Source: Aurelia coerulea | Lineage: Eukaryota; Cnidaria; Scyphozoa; Semaeostomeae; Ulmaridae | Direction: 5' to 3' | DNA: 64,000 bases | NCBI GenBank assembly: GCA_039566865.1 | Contig: CM076948.1 | Location: forward strand, 24,253,001 to 24,317,000 | Shown here: piece after piece, positions 43,701 to 50,900 of the stretch | Layout of the letters: each line of letters opens with the position of its first letter | Position numbering within the stretch: position 1 is the stretch's first letter | Notes under the pieces: model-generated | Told to the model about the DNA's origin: nothing | Database searches by the model: none | Seen by the model: only the letters and a program-made list of their open reading frames with translations | Translations under genes and position numbers: made by a program

Positions 43701-45204
43701 TCCTACCATTGTCCGGCAACCGGTTTTGGGACACTTATACCTTCATATCTAAAATTACCATTTGCTTTCGAAAAACAGTATTTGGTCGAAACTACCGGTT
43801 TTTGGGACAAACATCGTCAATGATAAATCATGTTGAAATTGTCCACCAAATTGACAAAAATAACAGCGGAAATTTGCCATCAAAAACTACCAGTTTTTGG
43901 GACAAAGGTGGTGCAAAAATTTCTCGTTAACTACCAGCTTTCGGACAAAGGTAGGACCATCGTTACCAGTGTGACATGCCCGCCCTTGATGAGCGTACCC
44001 GACTCGACCATGATGTTTTGCTTTCTCCGTTTACTTTGATTTGTTTGTATGCTCTGAGAGGTGTGAACTCTATTCTTCAGAGCTGTTAAGCCCCTTTGTC
44101 TTCACAGAGAACTGAATTATTTGCTTTACAAAATTCACCCTAGCTTATCAAGGCAATAATAGCAAGTATTTATTGTTTGATTGTTTGATAGTGACAATGT
44201 TCACTTGCATTTCCCCTATAGAAATGACTTCAACAAGATTTAGCAAGTGTTATTCTCTTGGGGGATGAAACTGCCTGGAATAATTTCATTATGCTCACAG
44301 GGATTGGATTTTCATTCCCAAATGAATAACACGTTCCAAAGCATGTGCAAGTCATCGCTGCAAAGCTGAAATATCGGGAAATTTGATCTTGATTGTATGC
44401 TGTTTTTGAAGGTTTCTTGGAGAGGCTTTCTCTAGAAAGTCTCTCATAATTTCAGAATGAAGTGACCGAGATCAGTCAGGTAAGATTTAAAATTTAGTTG
44501 AACATATTCATTCTTAAATAATATATTTTCCAATGTGATTGTCTTTATATCCAGGCAGCACTTGCCCTGCAAACGGGGAGGATTGTTTCAATTCGGAAGG
44601 TGTTTTGGCAATGTCTATCAGATGGAAATGCTTCAAAAACGTTCGTTTTGAAATATTCATGAGGACACAGAAAGTGTGCATGAAGATTGTCCAGACTGTT
44701 ATGGAACCTTTAAGAAACTCGTAAGAAACTCTGAGCACTCTCTGATAGTTTTTAAGAAACTTTTCAATACTGACTCAATTTTTTGTTTCTTATGAAATAC
44801 AAGTGTAGGCAGGGGCAAGACTTCTGTGCCAAAATATATGTATCCACCCTTACCTCTTTTTCTGTTCCGTCATTGTAAAAAAGAAGCACTTTCACTTTGA
44901 GGCAATCTTCATTAGAAATCGTTGATCCAGAATGAATATACGAGACCTGAGCTTTTGCCAAATTACATCCAAAAGAATAACTGGATAAACTTCCAAATCG
45001 AAGGCAAATTGGATCGTTGATAACTTCAACACGACAAACTATCGAATTGTTGGAGAAGATCTTTAAATTTTGCATATTGAGAACAGCGTGTTTCCCCCGT
45101 TGTACAGCAATGTCTTCGGCTCTTTCTGCATAGATACTTTTTGTCCCAAGAGATTTCTTGCAAAATAGGATAAACATGAAAATAAAGGAAAACTTCCAAG
45201 CCAT
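22872..45204 (-). CDS. FREM1-like extracellular matrix protein (FRAS1/FREM family), nine exons
   Basis: Exons in order: 45204-44854, 37529-37188, 35376-30762, 29802-29708, 29592-29515, 28558-28510, 27458-27293, 23952-23870, 23077-22872. Every junction has GT/AG ends and matching phase; the CDS is 5985 nt (1994 residues plus stop). Order of domains: signal peptide (1 to about 22), FRAS1/FREM N-terminal region (to about 250), about twelve CSPG repeats (about 250-1665), one Calx-beta-like segment (about 1665-1770), a short basic linker, and a C-type lectin domain (about 1865-1990). This is the vertebrate FREM1 layout, and the length is close (human FREM1 is about 2180). FRAS1/FREM proteins are secreted basement-membrane proteins linking epithelium to underlying matrix; function here is inferred from family. 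Intron 1 is 7.3 kb and holds other exon-like sequences. No frameshift or stop interrupts the model. Confidence 0.88.
23179..23815. mobile_element. MITE in FREM1-like intron 8
   Basis: Outer ends 'accgggtgattaaaaaatag' and its imperfect complement ending 'catcacccggt'. Inside is a second inverted pair, 'tcctcttgggagaatg' at 23467 and its complement at 23528, related to the elements at 27539-27945 and 44250-44480. Confidence 0.6.
24065..24347 (+). repeat. Satellite monomers inside FREM1-like intron 7, left block
   Basis: The same 201-bp monomer as the 47-64 kb array (blocks 'agcaatgtttcgatgc', 'gagaatcactact' and 'agagaatcattaattgat'), about 1.4 copies, ending in 'gcaggag' where the LTR begins. 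Confidence 0.85.
24532..25480 (-). pseudogene. Gypsy integrase C-terminal fragment
   Basis: About 315 codons open. It begins after the first catalytic Asp of the DDE core; the second Asp lies in 'LLSDQGSNVDG' and the Glu in 'AYHSQGNGFAERNIRTVKD'. A GPY/F-like module follows ('RDGPWKIISKL') and an acidic, then basic tail. The first eight or so codons of the open frame (25497 to about 25474) are satellite sequence, not integrase. Truncation removes function. Integrases of this type insert retroelement DNA. Confidence 0.88.
25472..25723 (+). repeat. Second copy of the satellite flank between integrase and 5' LTR
   Basis: 25496-25866 (satellite plus LTR) repeats 24118-24488 with about one difference in 370 bases. 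A 23-bp piece, 'tttagactgctgtaaatatt' plus three bases, is present twice at the junction (about 25472 and 25497). Confidence 0.85.
25867..26005 (+). repeat. Satellite monomer, right block in intron 7
   Basis: Continues the satellite from the GGAG target site to 'gatttcttat', where the next MITE begins. Confidence 0.85.
26006..26150. mobile_element. hAT-type MITE (145 bp)
   Basis: Perfect 15-bp ends CAGGGGCGGATCCAG and complement. The 8-bp flanks do not match, so the TSD has been lost or the ends are slightly off. Confidence 0.65.
26190..26380. repeat. Inverted-repeat element with 'gacaaagcgatttg' ends
   Basis: 'aagacaaagcgatttg' near 26223 pairs with 'aaatcgctttgtctt' near 26358, and 'gaatagatttc' with 'gaaatctattc'. 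The internal 'gagtgcactcaatcaaatca' block recurs at 40790-40880, and related pieces occur at 35700 and 44060. Confidence 0.6.
26399..26733. mobile_element. Fold-back element with a 38-bp tandem array in one arm
   Basis: Outer arms 'ggtagttagacactgctggt' (26400) and its complement (about 26730) pair. In the right arm a 38-39-bp unit, beginning 'gatatctcctccgcagtac', is repeated four times (26522-26675), while the left arm has one complementary copy. Repeat expansion has thus occurred in only one arm. Confidence 0.82.
27110..27254 (-). repeat. tRNA-derived SINE (tRNA-like head with A and B boxes)
   Basis: The minus strand reads GTTGTGGCGCAGTGGTGTAA then GGTTCGATACC about 40 bases later, close matches to pol III A-box (TGGCGCAGTGG) and B-box (GGTTCGANNCC). 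The anticodon arm 'ctgac...gtcag' has an oversized 15-nt loop, so it is not a working tRNA. The tail runs into 'cccagcgcttggcgc'. It lies in FREM1-like intron 7 close to exon 7. Confidence 0.7.
27539..27945. mobile_element. Fold-back MITE upstream of the lectin exon
   Basis: 'acctgactgaagtcgg' at 27540 pairs with its complement around 27930; arms about 100 bp, centre around 27690. The right arm and centre are related to 44256-44480. Arm ends carry splice-like 'tttcag ... cagtcag|gtaa' patterns enclosing 24 bp; I read these as repeat sequence, not exons. Confidence 0.65.
27946..28509. other. FREM1-like intron 6, remainder
   Basis: AT-rich, nothing recognised. Confidence 0.5.
28510..29802 (-). 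CDS. FREM1-like exons 4, 5 and 6: linker
   Basis: Exon 4 (29802-29708, 95 nt) completes the split codon of exon 3 as Asp; exon 5 (29592-29515, 78 nt) is phase 0; exon 6 (28558-28510, 49 nt) ends with one base that completes Gly with exon 7. Donors are gtaagc, gtaact and gtgaga; acceptors are 'aatctatag', 'attttcag' and 'tcctaacag'. The encoded 74 residues are Lys/Ser/Thr-rich with no named domain. Support comes from splice sites and the unbroken phase chain. Exon 6 is the least certain because it is only 49 nt. Confidence 0.7.
28684..28723 (+). repeat. (ATCA)n microsatellite
   Basis: About nine units of 'atca' in FREM1-like intron 5. Confidence 0.9.
28845..29005 (+). repeat. Solo arm of fold-back family A
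   Basis: Same 160-bp core as 5424-5600 and the arms at 21.5-22.9 kb ('tttgcctgcagtcgctaatc', 'caactgatgctattgtgtga'). Confidence 0.75.
29095..29505 (+). repeat. Degenerate (GTAG/GTAA)n microsatellite next to exon 5 donor
   Basis: Runs of gtaagtag, gtaggtag and gtaagtaa over about 400 bp, with a longer repeat of the 'gtagttaggtaagtaaaaat' block at 29090 and 29250. It stops nine bases from the exon 5 donor (29514). On the minus (coding) strand it reads (CTAC/TTAC)n. Confidence 0.9.
29888..30761. other. FREM1-like intron 3
   Basis: Contains a small inverted repeat at 30490-30614 ('ctccgcagaggcttg' and 'caagcctctgtggag') around a compact hairpin 'gcgcctttggcgcggc', probably a MITE, and an isolated 'cagggtgtcccgaaaaactg' at 30146. 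The minus-strand 178-codon frame over 30220-30756 begins past the exon 3 donor and has no domain. Confidence 0.5.
30762..35376 (-). CDS. FREM1-like exon 3: twelve CSPG repeats and Calx-beta-like segment
   Basis: 4615 nt; acceptor 'tgtttctcacag', donor AAG|gttagt. It codes residues 232-1769 plus one base. I count twelve CSPG units by their recurring pattern: 'hVLEGG'-type start, a 'QPKHG.l' hairpin, 'FTQ.Di..g.l.Y.h...e' and an 'F.VsDG' end, with linkers such as 'PVNDQRP' and 'PVNDMKP'. Units 10-12 are the most divergent. The last about 100 residues after 'GIKWSVIGLSN' resemble one Calx-beta domain. Many N-glycosylation sequons fit a secreted protein. Twelve is the canonical count for FRAS1/FREM proteins. 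Coding all twelve in one exon is unusual compared with the many-exon vertebrate genes. Confidence 0.9.
35377..35930. other. FREM1-like intron 2, proximal part
   Basis: Contains a piece of the 'gaatagatttcacaa' repeat family at 35690-35760; otherwise nothing recognised. Confidence 0.45.
35937..36729. mobile_element. MITE family with 6-bp TSD and modular interior, copy 1
   Basis: Ends CAAGGGTGGGCATGTA and complement, flanked by GGTTAT on both sides (35931-35936 and 36730-36735). The interior is a string of degenerate modules around 'ttgtcc...aaaacc(a/g)g(t)t', for example near 35985, 36018, 36105, 36240 and 36600. No coding frame. It shares ends and interior with 43281-43988. Confidence 0.78.
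36736..37187. repeat. Intron 2 repeats including a perfect hairpin
   Basis: 36818-36848 holds a 14-bp-stem palindrome: 'agggagcgccgaag' and 'cttcggcgctccct' around two bases. The adjacent 'gcgtaaaatgacgtcatc' block at 36870-36905 recurs at 42650-42685. No exon seen. Confidence 0.6.
37188..37529 (-). CDS. FREM1-like exon 2
   Basis: 114 codons, acceptor 'tatttctag', donor CAG|gtaaac, phase 0 at both ends. It continues the FRAS1/FREM N-terminal region; the end 'DFIPFVVTWSDDTGKNQ' leads directly into the 'YHLKVNIKGAQ' start of exon 3, as in vertebrate family members. Codons before 37418 have no ATG, so the full exon is longer than the simple frame suggests. Confidence 0.82.
37681..38233. mobile_element. 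MULE-like fold-back MITE with 9-bp TSD
   Basis: Ends TAGACTTATGACGATGAGTC and imperfect complement; flanked by the perfect 9-bp GGCCTAAGG (37672-37680 and 38234-38242). Same family as 46449-46987. A 9-bp TSD with long inverted ends suggests a Mutator-like origin (inference). Confidence 0.78.
38359..38467 (+). CDS. Exon-like open frame inside a transposon (captured first exon?)
   Basis: ATG in the context 'caacATGGA', then 36 open codons (Met-Glu-Asp-Asp start, Lys/Gln/Arg-rich) ending at AAAG|gtaagt, a near-consensus donor. The donor's intron bases run straight into the 63-bp right terminal repeat. The composition looks like real coding sequence but I do not recognise the protein, and no downstream exon was found. 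Either a Pack-MITE-like capture of a host first exon or the remnant start of a transposon gene. Confidence 0.4.
38630..38760. repeat. Inverted repeat with polypyrimidine loop
   Basis: 'ggacttgcccaagt' at 38634 pairs with its complement at 38745-38758, extended by 'cttgtaaggaagaaagaga' and complement. The loop is (TCTC/CTTT)-rich. The short frames on both strands are shadows. Confidence 0.65.
38861..39378. other. FREM1-like intron 1, nothing recognised
   Basis: AT-rich sequence without a repeat or exon that I can support. Confidence 0.45.
39379..39793. mobile_element. hAT-like MITE with perfect 8-bp TSD
   Basis: Ends CAGGGCCGAAGCCAG and, inward from the right, CAGGCCCGATACCAG. Flanked by CTTCAGTC on both sides (39371-39378 and 39794-39801). 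A G/C palindrome ('ggggcggaacgcccc') follows the left end. Confidence 0.85.
39794..39877. repeat. Short hairpin element interrupted by the hAT-like MITE
   Basis: 'cttcagtccgtcctaccgtt' pairs with 'aacggtaagacggattgaag' around a 33-bp loop. The hAT element inserted into its left end and duplicated the first eight bases. Confidence 0.7.
39878..40626. other. FREM1-like intron 1, nothing recognised
   Basis: No supported exon; contains 'tttctgaaaagacgaagcga' related to 26216. Confidence 0.4.
40627..40764. repeat. Hairpin MITE (about 138 bp)
   Basis: 'catactaaccggttttgt' and 'acaaaaccggttagtatg' form the ends; 'tataaagccctcg' and 'cgggctttata' continue the stem. The centre is also complementary ('cagacctcg...ctcggtctg'). 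Confidence 0.8.
41021..41327 (+). CDS. Two plus-strand exons resembling an MS4A-type membrane protein start (partial)
   Basis: Exon a, 41021-41092: ATG and 24 codons, donor AAG|gtatct. Exon b, 41235-41327: acceptor 'atcaccacag', 31 codons, donor ACG|gtaaga; phase 0 throughout. Joined they give 55 residues ending 'IRGEPQILGFVKCVVVFLT', which resembles the '(F)L(K/R)GEP..LG..Q' entry into the first membrane helix of MS4A/CD20-like tetraspanning proteins. Later membrane exons are not seen; a candidate with a strong acceptor at 42230 has the wrong phase. It is antisense inside FREM1-like intron 1, either a fragment of a nested gene or a decayed copy. The homology is weak and recalled, not searched. 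Confidence 0.35.
41488..41872. mobile_element. Fold-back MITE (about 385 bp)
   Basis: 'caggcaatcggaagacagaa' region pairs with its imperfect complement ending 'cggattgctcctg'; 70-bp arms include 'ggcctagagcccactaat'. A second internal inverted pair ('gcattctttatat' and complement) lies around 41650-41770. Confidence 0.75.
41873..42762. other. FREM1-like intron 1, mostly unrecognised
   Basis: A plus-strand frame of 43 codons after a strong polypyrimidine acceptor ('cctcccacag' to 42230), ending at 42362, is exon-like but unplaced. The block at 42645-42690 repeats 36866-36910. Confidence 0.35.
42763..43279. mobile_element. Element with about 75-bp inverted ends
   Basis: 'agcctgcgtgcagacccaat' through 'caaaagcttgcta' at 42763-42836 pairs with 43198 to about 43276. 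The centre contains a compact hairpin at 43108-43153 ('atagtcataagagaa' and complement). Confidence 0.7.
43281..43988. mobile_element. MITE family with 6-bp TSD and modular interior, copy 2
   Basis: Ends CAGGGGCGGGCAAGT and, inward from the right, CAAGGGCGGGCATGT; flanked by ATGAGC on both sides (43275-43280 and 43989-43994). The interior includes three to four tandem copies of a 63-64-bp module beginning 'ctttgtccaccaaattt' (about 43516, 43579, 43643, 43707) and further looser modules to both sides. No coding frame. Confidence 0.8.
44250..44480 (+). repeat. Solo copy of the 27.5-27.9 kb MITE
   Basis: Related to 27690-27950 in the same orientation ('cctggaataat', 'tttgaaggtttcttggagag', 'gatcagtcaggtaa'). 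Confidence 0.6.
44541..44722 (+). pseudogene. Possible inverted copy of the FREM1-like lectin exon 7
   Basis: After 'tttatatccag' an open frame runs 60 codons to a 'gtaaga' donor. The intron just upstream (44465-44553) and the first about 60 bases resemble the intron upstream and the start of FREM1-like exon 7 (27458 downwards, opposite strand): shared 'cagtcaggtaa', 'ttgaacat', 'aatatatt', 'tatccag' and 'caaacggggga'-type blocks. The lectin signature residues are mostly gone, so it looks like a decayed or diverged paralogous exon. Low certainty. Confidence 0.3.
44854..45204 (-). CDS. FREM1-like exon 1: signal peptide and N-terminal domain start
   Basis: 117 codons, ATG at 45204-45202, donor GAG|gtaagg, phase 0. 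The frame is open upstream to 45357, but the hydrophobic run MAWKFSFIFMFILF starting at this ATG makes a credible signal peptide and an upstream start would bury it. Features shared with FRAS1/FREM N-termini are the 'DPICLRFGSLS' and 'VSYIHSGSTISNEDCLKV' stretches with paired cysteines. The extension upstream of 45204 is probably 5' UTR. Confidence 0.8.
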
Positions 45205-45670
45205 GTTTCTTCCGTGACTTTCTGACCCTACAGCCATTCCGAGCATTATCTCAGTTGATCTCGTCCATAGTGATACATAGCAATATTGATTGCGGCATGA
45301 TCGGATACTGCGTAAAAAAGGCCTCCTTGGGCGTCCCAACATGCATAAACTGTTCACTTTTGACCTCGCAAACCATAGACCACTGCGCGGGATTTAACTC
45401 TTGTGATCTTACGTAGCTCTTTCACGATTTTTGTTCAAATGCATACCACAACATCCGCCTATTCAAATCGCTGTTTCTTCAAAACATGAAAAACACAATA
45501 ATAAAGTAAACTTGCAAGAAGATGATGTTTAAATCCAACAACATTCCCATGCAATAGTTTGCAGTATGTTTGTATAAATGTAAACAACACGGCACGGTTT
45601 AGAAACAAAAATAGTACCATGCTACCCTGAATATGAATTTCCGCAAACGATAATCGCTTGTGACGCAGGA
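45205..45670. promoter_or_regulatory. Presumed 5' flank of the FREM1-like gene
   Basis: Immediately upstream of the start codon on the minus strand. No TATA box at a convincing position; the frame remains open to 45357. The label is positional inference only. Confidence 0.3.
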
Positions 45671-46433
45671 TTGGTAGCTAGACTCATTACAAGTTCGTAG
45701 TTGTCGCTTAGACTGATTACAATGACAATGAGTCCCAATATATCAGTTTAGCGGAGGACCGAAACTCGACTTGTAATCAGTCTAGTAGTCACAATTGATT
45801 GTTGTTGTTGTTGTCGTTGTTCTCGTTGGAATAACCAGCTAGACTGATTACAAGTTAGACTGATTATATATGGCCGTAGTTATCGCTATTGAAAGGCTGC
45901 CGGACGCTCCTAACTACGACTCATAATGAAACGCCATTATTTTGAAATGACTAGTACTGCCTCGTTTTGATAAGAGCCTAGGCAAAAAACACAAACATTT
46001 GTGGTTCTCAACTGAAACACATTGATCTGAAAATTTCACATTAAATCAGTTAATGCTTAACGAAAGCAACAAAATAGTACCTACGTACAAAGATAGACGT
46101 TGTCGCCAACTGTTCTCATGGTATTCTTGTTCGTAAGACCTTGTTCTGTCAGGCCAAGCTCCTTGTAACTCTGCTTTGAGCTTCGAGTTTCCGTTGGTCA
46201 ATATCAATCAATCGAATTTACGATTCGAATTTGCTCAAATCCTTATGGCGTTGTATTTTGTTCTTTACTTTGTACATGACTGTGTACAACAGCCTCGTTC
46301 AAAAGGGCGTTCTAAAGTGAAAAAAGTCAGTCCGAAAATATTGCCGTAATAATATTGCAGTATGAGTGTCTCGGTTTGGTGTAGTAGTCTCGTTTTGAAT
46401 AGCGATTACTGGGACTCATTGTAATCAGTCTAA
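45671..46433. mobile_element. Nested inverted repeats with 'tagactgattacaa' ends
   Basis: 'ttagactgattacaatgaca' with 'atgagtccca' at 45708 pairs with its complement at 46402-46433. Smaller copies of the same end lie at 45671, 45770-45786, 45838 and 45859, suggesting repeated insertion of one family. Confidence 0.65.
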
Positions 46434-46448
46434 TTACATGTTCGAAGC

Positions 46449-46987
46449 TAGACTTATGACATTTCGCCCCTTGTTTCCCTGCGTTCTTTGATTTGCAGAT
46501 ATCACTTTCTCAATAAGGGACTCATTTCATTACTCTTATAAAATGGGCCCCCGGTGTCAAAATGGCCTAAACTAGCGGGAGTTCTCGTACACTCAACAAA
46601 ATCGCTTCATTTCTGGTTTAAAGAGCTTCAACATTGAAAAGCAAACTTGTAGTACAAAGAATAATGTTTTGCGAACCTACTCATCCCAAAATACATACCT
46701 TTCAAGCGGTAATCTTCCTCTGTAGAAACAAAATAGATCTATCGCAGCTACGAGAATTATTTCCCGAATCAACCGTTTTTGCACGCAACAACAACAACAG
46801 TCTAAATAGCGCCTCCTTATTGGTTGAAAACTAAATTCTAGCAATTTGATTGGTCAATACGGATCCACACCATATTGGCCTGAAGTGGCTACACTTTATA
46901 AGAGTAATGAAATGAGTCCCTACTGAGCAAGGGATATCTGCAAATCAAAGAACGCAGGGAAACAAGGGACGAAATGTCATAAGTCTA
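46449..46987. mobile_element. MULE-like fold-back MITE, second copy
   Basis: Ends TAGACTTATGACATTTCG and complement; flanked by GTTCGAAGC and GTTCGTAGC (9 bp, one mismatch). Arms of about 120 bp include 'ccttgtttccctgc' and 'aatgaaatgagtcc' blocks shared with 37681-38233. Confidence 0.78.
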
Positions 46988-47339
46988 GTTCGTAGCTATC
47001 ACTATTGATTATTGTTGTTGTTGTCGTTGTCGTTGTTCTTGTTGCAATAACTGGGACTATCTCGTAAGTCTAGATAGTTAGCTCTAAATCCACCATTTCA
47101 ACCAATTCGATTCAACAACCTTCATCTTTACACATAGGAAACCGCTTGCAAGAATCCATCTTTTGAAAGTCAAGAAACCGTGCTTCCTGGAATGAAGAAG
47201 CTAAGAAACTTTTTGTAAGTTGCAGCTTTGATAGATACTGATTTGAACACTGTTTTGAGTGGGAAACTATGCTATTGCATTGCTTGTTTTGAGATTTGTC
47301 TACGTAATTTGGGAGCCGTTCTAACGAAAATTTACTTGA

Positions 47340-47967
47340 GTGAGCTTGAAGTGAGTTCAAAAACGTCACTTAGCTGCTGTAATTGTTGCAGGAGTAGAGA
47401 TATTTAGCTTTGATCCCGAAGATTGCAATTGATGTGAGAATTTGGTAGAGGAATCACTACTACAGAAAAACATCTGTTCCAATGAGCTGAGAAATTTATA
47501 GAGAATCATTAATTGATTTGTTATAGCAATGTTTCGATGCATAATTGAATGCTGAGTTCAAAAACGTCATTTAGATTGCTGTAACTGTTGCAGGAGCAGA
47601 GGTATTTAGCTTTAATCCCACAGATTTCAATAGATGCGAGAATTTGGTAGAGAATCACTACCACAGAAAAACATCTATTCCAATGAGCTGAGAAATTTAT
47701 AGAGAATCATTAATTGATTTGTTATAGCAATGTTTCGATGCATAATTGAATGCTGAGTTCAAAAACGTCATTTAGATTGCTGTAACTGTTGCAGGAGCAG
47801 AGGTAATTAGCTTTAATCCCACAGACTTCAATAGATGCGAGAATTTGGTAGAGAATCACTACCACAGAAAAACATCTATTCCAATGAGCTGAGAAATTTA
47901 TAGAGAATCATTAATTGATTTGTTATAGCAATGTTTCGATGCATAATTGAATGCTGAGTTCAAAATT
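47340..47967 (+). repeat. Satellite array, left part before the LINE (three monomers)
   Basis: Three monomers of about 201-202 bp; the leftmost is most diverged. They carry 'aaaaacatctatt' where the main array has 'aaaagcatctatt', like the monomers in the FREM1-like intron. Confidence 0.92.
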
Positions 47968-50900
47968 TTTTTTTTTTTTTTTATATAATATATTCCAAAT
48001 AAAATTTACAATACAAATTACGAACTACATTACTTATAAAATTACTCTACAATACTACTAGGACGATCAACCCCAAGGAGCAAAAGGCTGTGTCTACCCC
48101 GAGGCCATTAAATAAAGATAATAAAGGAAAAGAAACTACTTTAACTATGGGACAAAATCGGGTGGCTTATGAAGGGATGGTTAAGTGGCTACAGAAATTT
48201 ACTCGAATCGACCAGTTTCATGGATAAAATGTAGCGTTAGCTCAAGAATTTGTCTATTTAGTGAAATAGGAAAATCTTTATTGCCATACAATAAAAGTTG
48301 CAGTAAAGCTTCATTTGCAAGATTTACATATCCAAGTGGTCGTATTAATGCATAGATTCCAGCGAGGAGGTCTCGTCTTTGTACATCAAAACAAGGGCAG
48401 AGCAACAAGAAGTGTTCCGTATCTTCTATACCATCATTTGTCGGACACATAGGATTTGTGGTATCTTTAAAATTGTGTTTAAATTTATGAAAATTTAACT
48501 TGCGAAGACCGACTCTAAGTTGAGTTAGATAGGATAGACCTTTTGGGTCATGAATACCATATACGGGTTTTCCAGGGGGGCGGATTTTTGATAACATTTT
48601 CAATTTGAAAACGGCAACAGATGGTGCCAGCCTAGTTTCAGGTTCAAGTTCATTCCATTCGGACAGACAATGAGGATAAAAAGTAGATTTGAACTTTGCA
48701 GTTCTTGCCCTTATTTGCCCGATGATGTCAGGTTTGCGAAGAGAGTACTGAAACTGCTGAAGTGGTGGAATTGGATCCCTTGTATAGTTCGGAGTTAGGT
48801 TGTTTACAATTTTATAGAACAAAGTCAGGCGTCTACTCCACCTACGAAGACTTAAAGATTCCCATCCAAGCTCAGCTTACAACTTCTCTCTAGATGTTGC
48901 CCTCCATGTACCGGACACGGCTAAAGCGGCAGAATATTGGACGGATTCTAGCTTTTCCATTAAATTAGACAAGGTGAAATTTCCGCTGAACTCGCATACT
49001 TTTGGGGGATCATGGTATATAACATCTCCATAGTCTAAATGGGGTCGGATATAGAGCTTGTATAGCTCGTTAAGGGTGTTCCTAGGTAGATATCTTGAAA
49101 GAAATCTCAACATACCAATACCCTTTCTCGCTTTGGAGATAGCTGCTTTAATATGGGAAGAAAAAGACAATTTTGAGTCTAGAACGATTCCTAAATGCTT
49201 GTGTTCGACTACTTGCATCACGGGTATGTTATTGAAAAGAATTTCGGGATGATTGGTTTCAGTTTTTCTCTTTGAAAATACTAATTCGACTGCTTGCTTT
49301 TGAGGGTCAGGATTAAAAGACATCCTCCAGTCATGAGCCCATTTACTGATCAACTCTAAGTCATGGTTCATGTCACTGGCAGCTGTATTTGAGTCTTGCA
49401 CGATAGTAAAAAGTGATGTATCATCAGCAAAAAGTTTAACATTGCACTTCAAGTCTGCTGTTAGATCATTAATATAGACCAAGAAAAATAAAGGGCCCAG
49501 AATAGAACCCTGGGGCACTCCTGCTGAAACATCTCCCCAACTCGAGCTCTGTCCATTCAGTACAGTTCTCTGTTTGCGATTTTTTAAAAAATCTTTGATA
49601 AGACTTAGAAGTTGTCCGGAGACACCGCAACGCTTTAATTTATAGATTAGCCCATCATGCCATACCCTGTCAAATGCTTTAGAAATATCAAGGTACACAG
49701 AGCGAACATCAAGAGGAGGATTGCAATCAAACGCTGTAAATATTGTGTGTGTTATCGAGATTAGCTGATTGATTGTCGAGTCACCGGGACGGAATCCTGA
49801 TTGATTAGGATTTAGTAATTCAGATGAAACAAGATGAGAATACAGAGAGTCAAAAATGAGTTTTTCGAGAATTTTTCCAAAGATTGGAAGCAGAGAAATT
49901 GGACGATAATTCCTTTTGATGTTTTTCTCGTTCTTTTTGTGAACAGGCACAACGTTTGCATGTTTCCATATATCTGGAAATGTACCGCTTCTCAAACAGT
50001 TTATGAATATTATCTTCAAAGGCACAACCAATGCAGAATCACACATTTTTATCATCCTTACAGATATTTGATCCCAGCCATGCACTTTATTAGGATTGAG
50101 TGATCTAATAATTTTCAGTATCTTTTCATCGGACAAATGAAATTCAGTCAACAGTGTAGCATTTACCGGAATATGTCGTGGGATGTCACTACCTGTGTCG
50201 ATCGTTGTGCACTGAAGGATGAAGTAATCATTAAATATTTGGGCCTTTTCAGTAAAATCCATCACGAATATCCCATTTTCTAAGAGAGGTGGTATTATAG
50301 GAATCTTGGCCTTGTTTAGAACAGTGTTAAGTAATGACCAGTATGTTTTGCGGCCTGTTCCAGGATTCGCTAAGGTATTACCCGCTTTTAGAAAGTACCG
50401 TCGCTTTGCATCCTCGATCATTTTTGAACATTTTGAGATCATAGTTTGTATTTCCTCAAGCTTGTCACCGGGCTGACCTCTCCTAACAAAGCTTTTATAC
50501 GCATGATTCTTTTTCCGCAGAAAATTCTTGACATGTTGCGTTATCCATGGTGCCTGGCTGGGTTTAATTGTTTTTACTTTATTGGGTATAAAATTTGAGA
50601 AAATATTCAAAAGGACATCGTTCAGTAATTGAACTTGTTCGTTAGGACATATGTTTTCCAAATATTCCACCCATCGGAACATTTCAACACTCTTCTTAAT
50701 ACCGACCTCATCAGCCTTATCATAATACCAGATTCTGCGAGTGTAGGGGGGTGGGGCTAGATTAGAGACAGCTAATTTTCCATAAATGATTTGATGGTGA
50801 CATTGCTCGTGTAGTGAGGAATGGACACCAGATTCGATAAAAAGATTAGGCTGATCAGTAAAAATTAAGTCAATGCAAGATTTAGAATCACCCATCAAAT

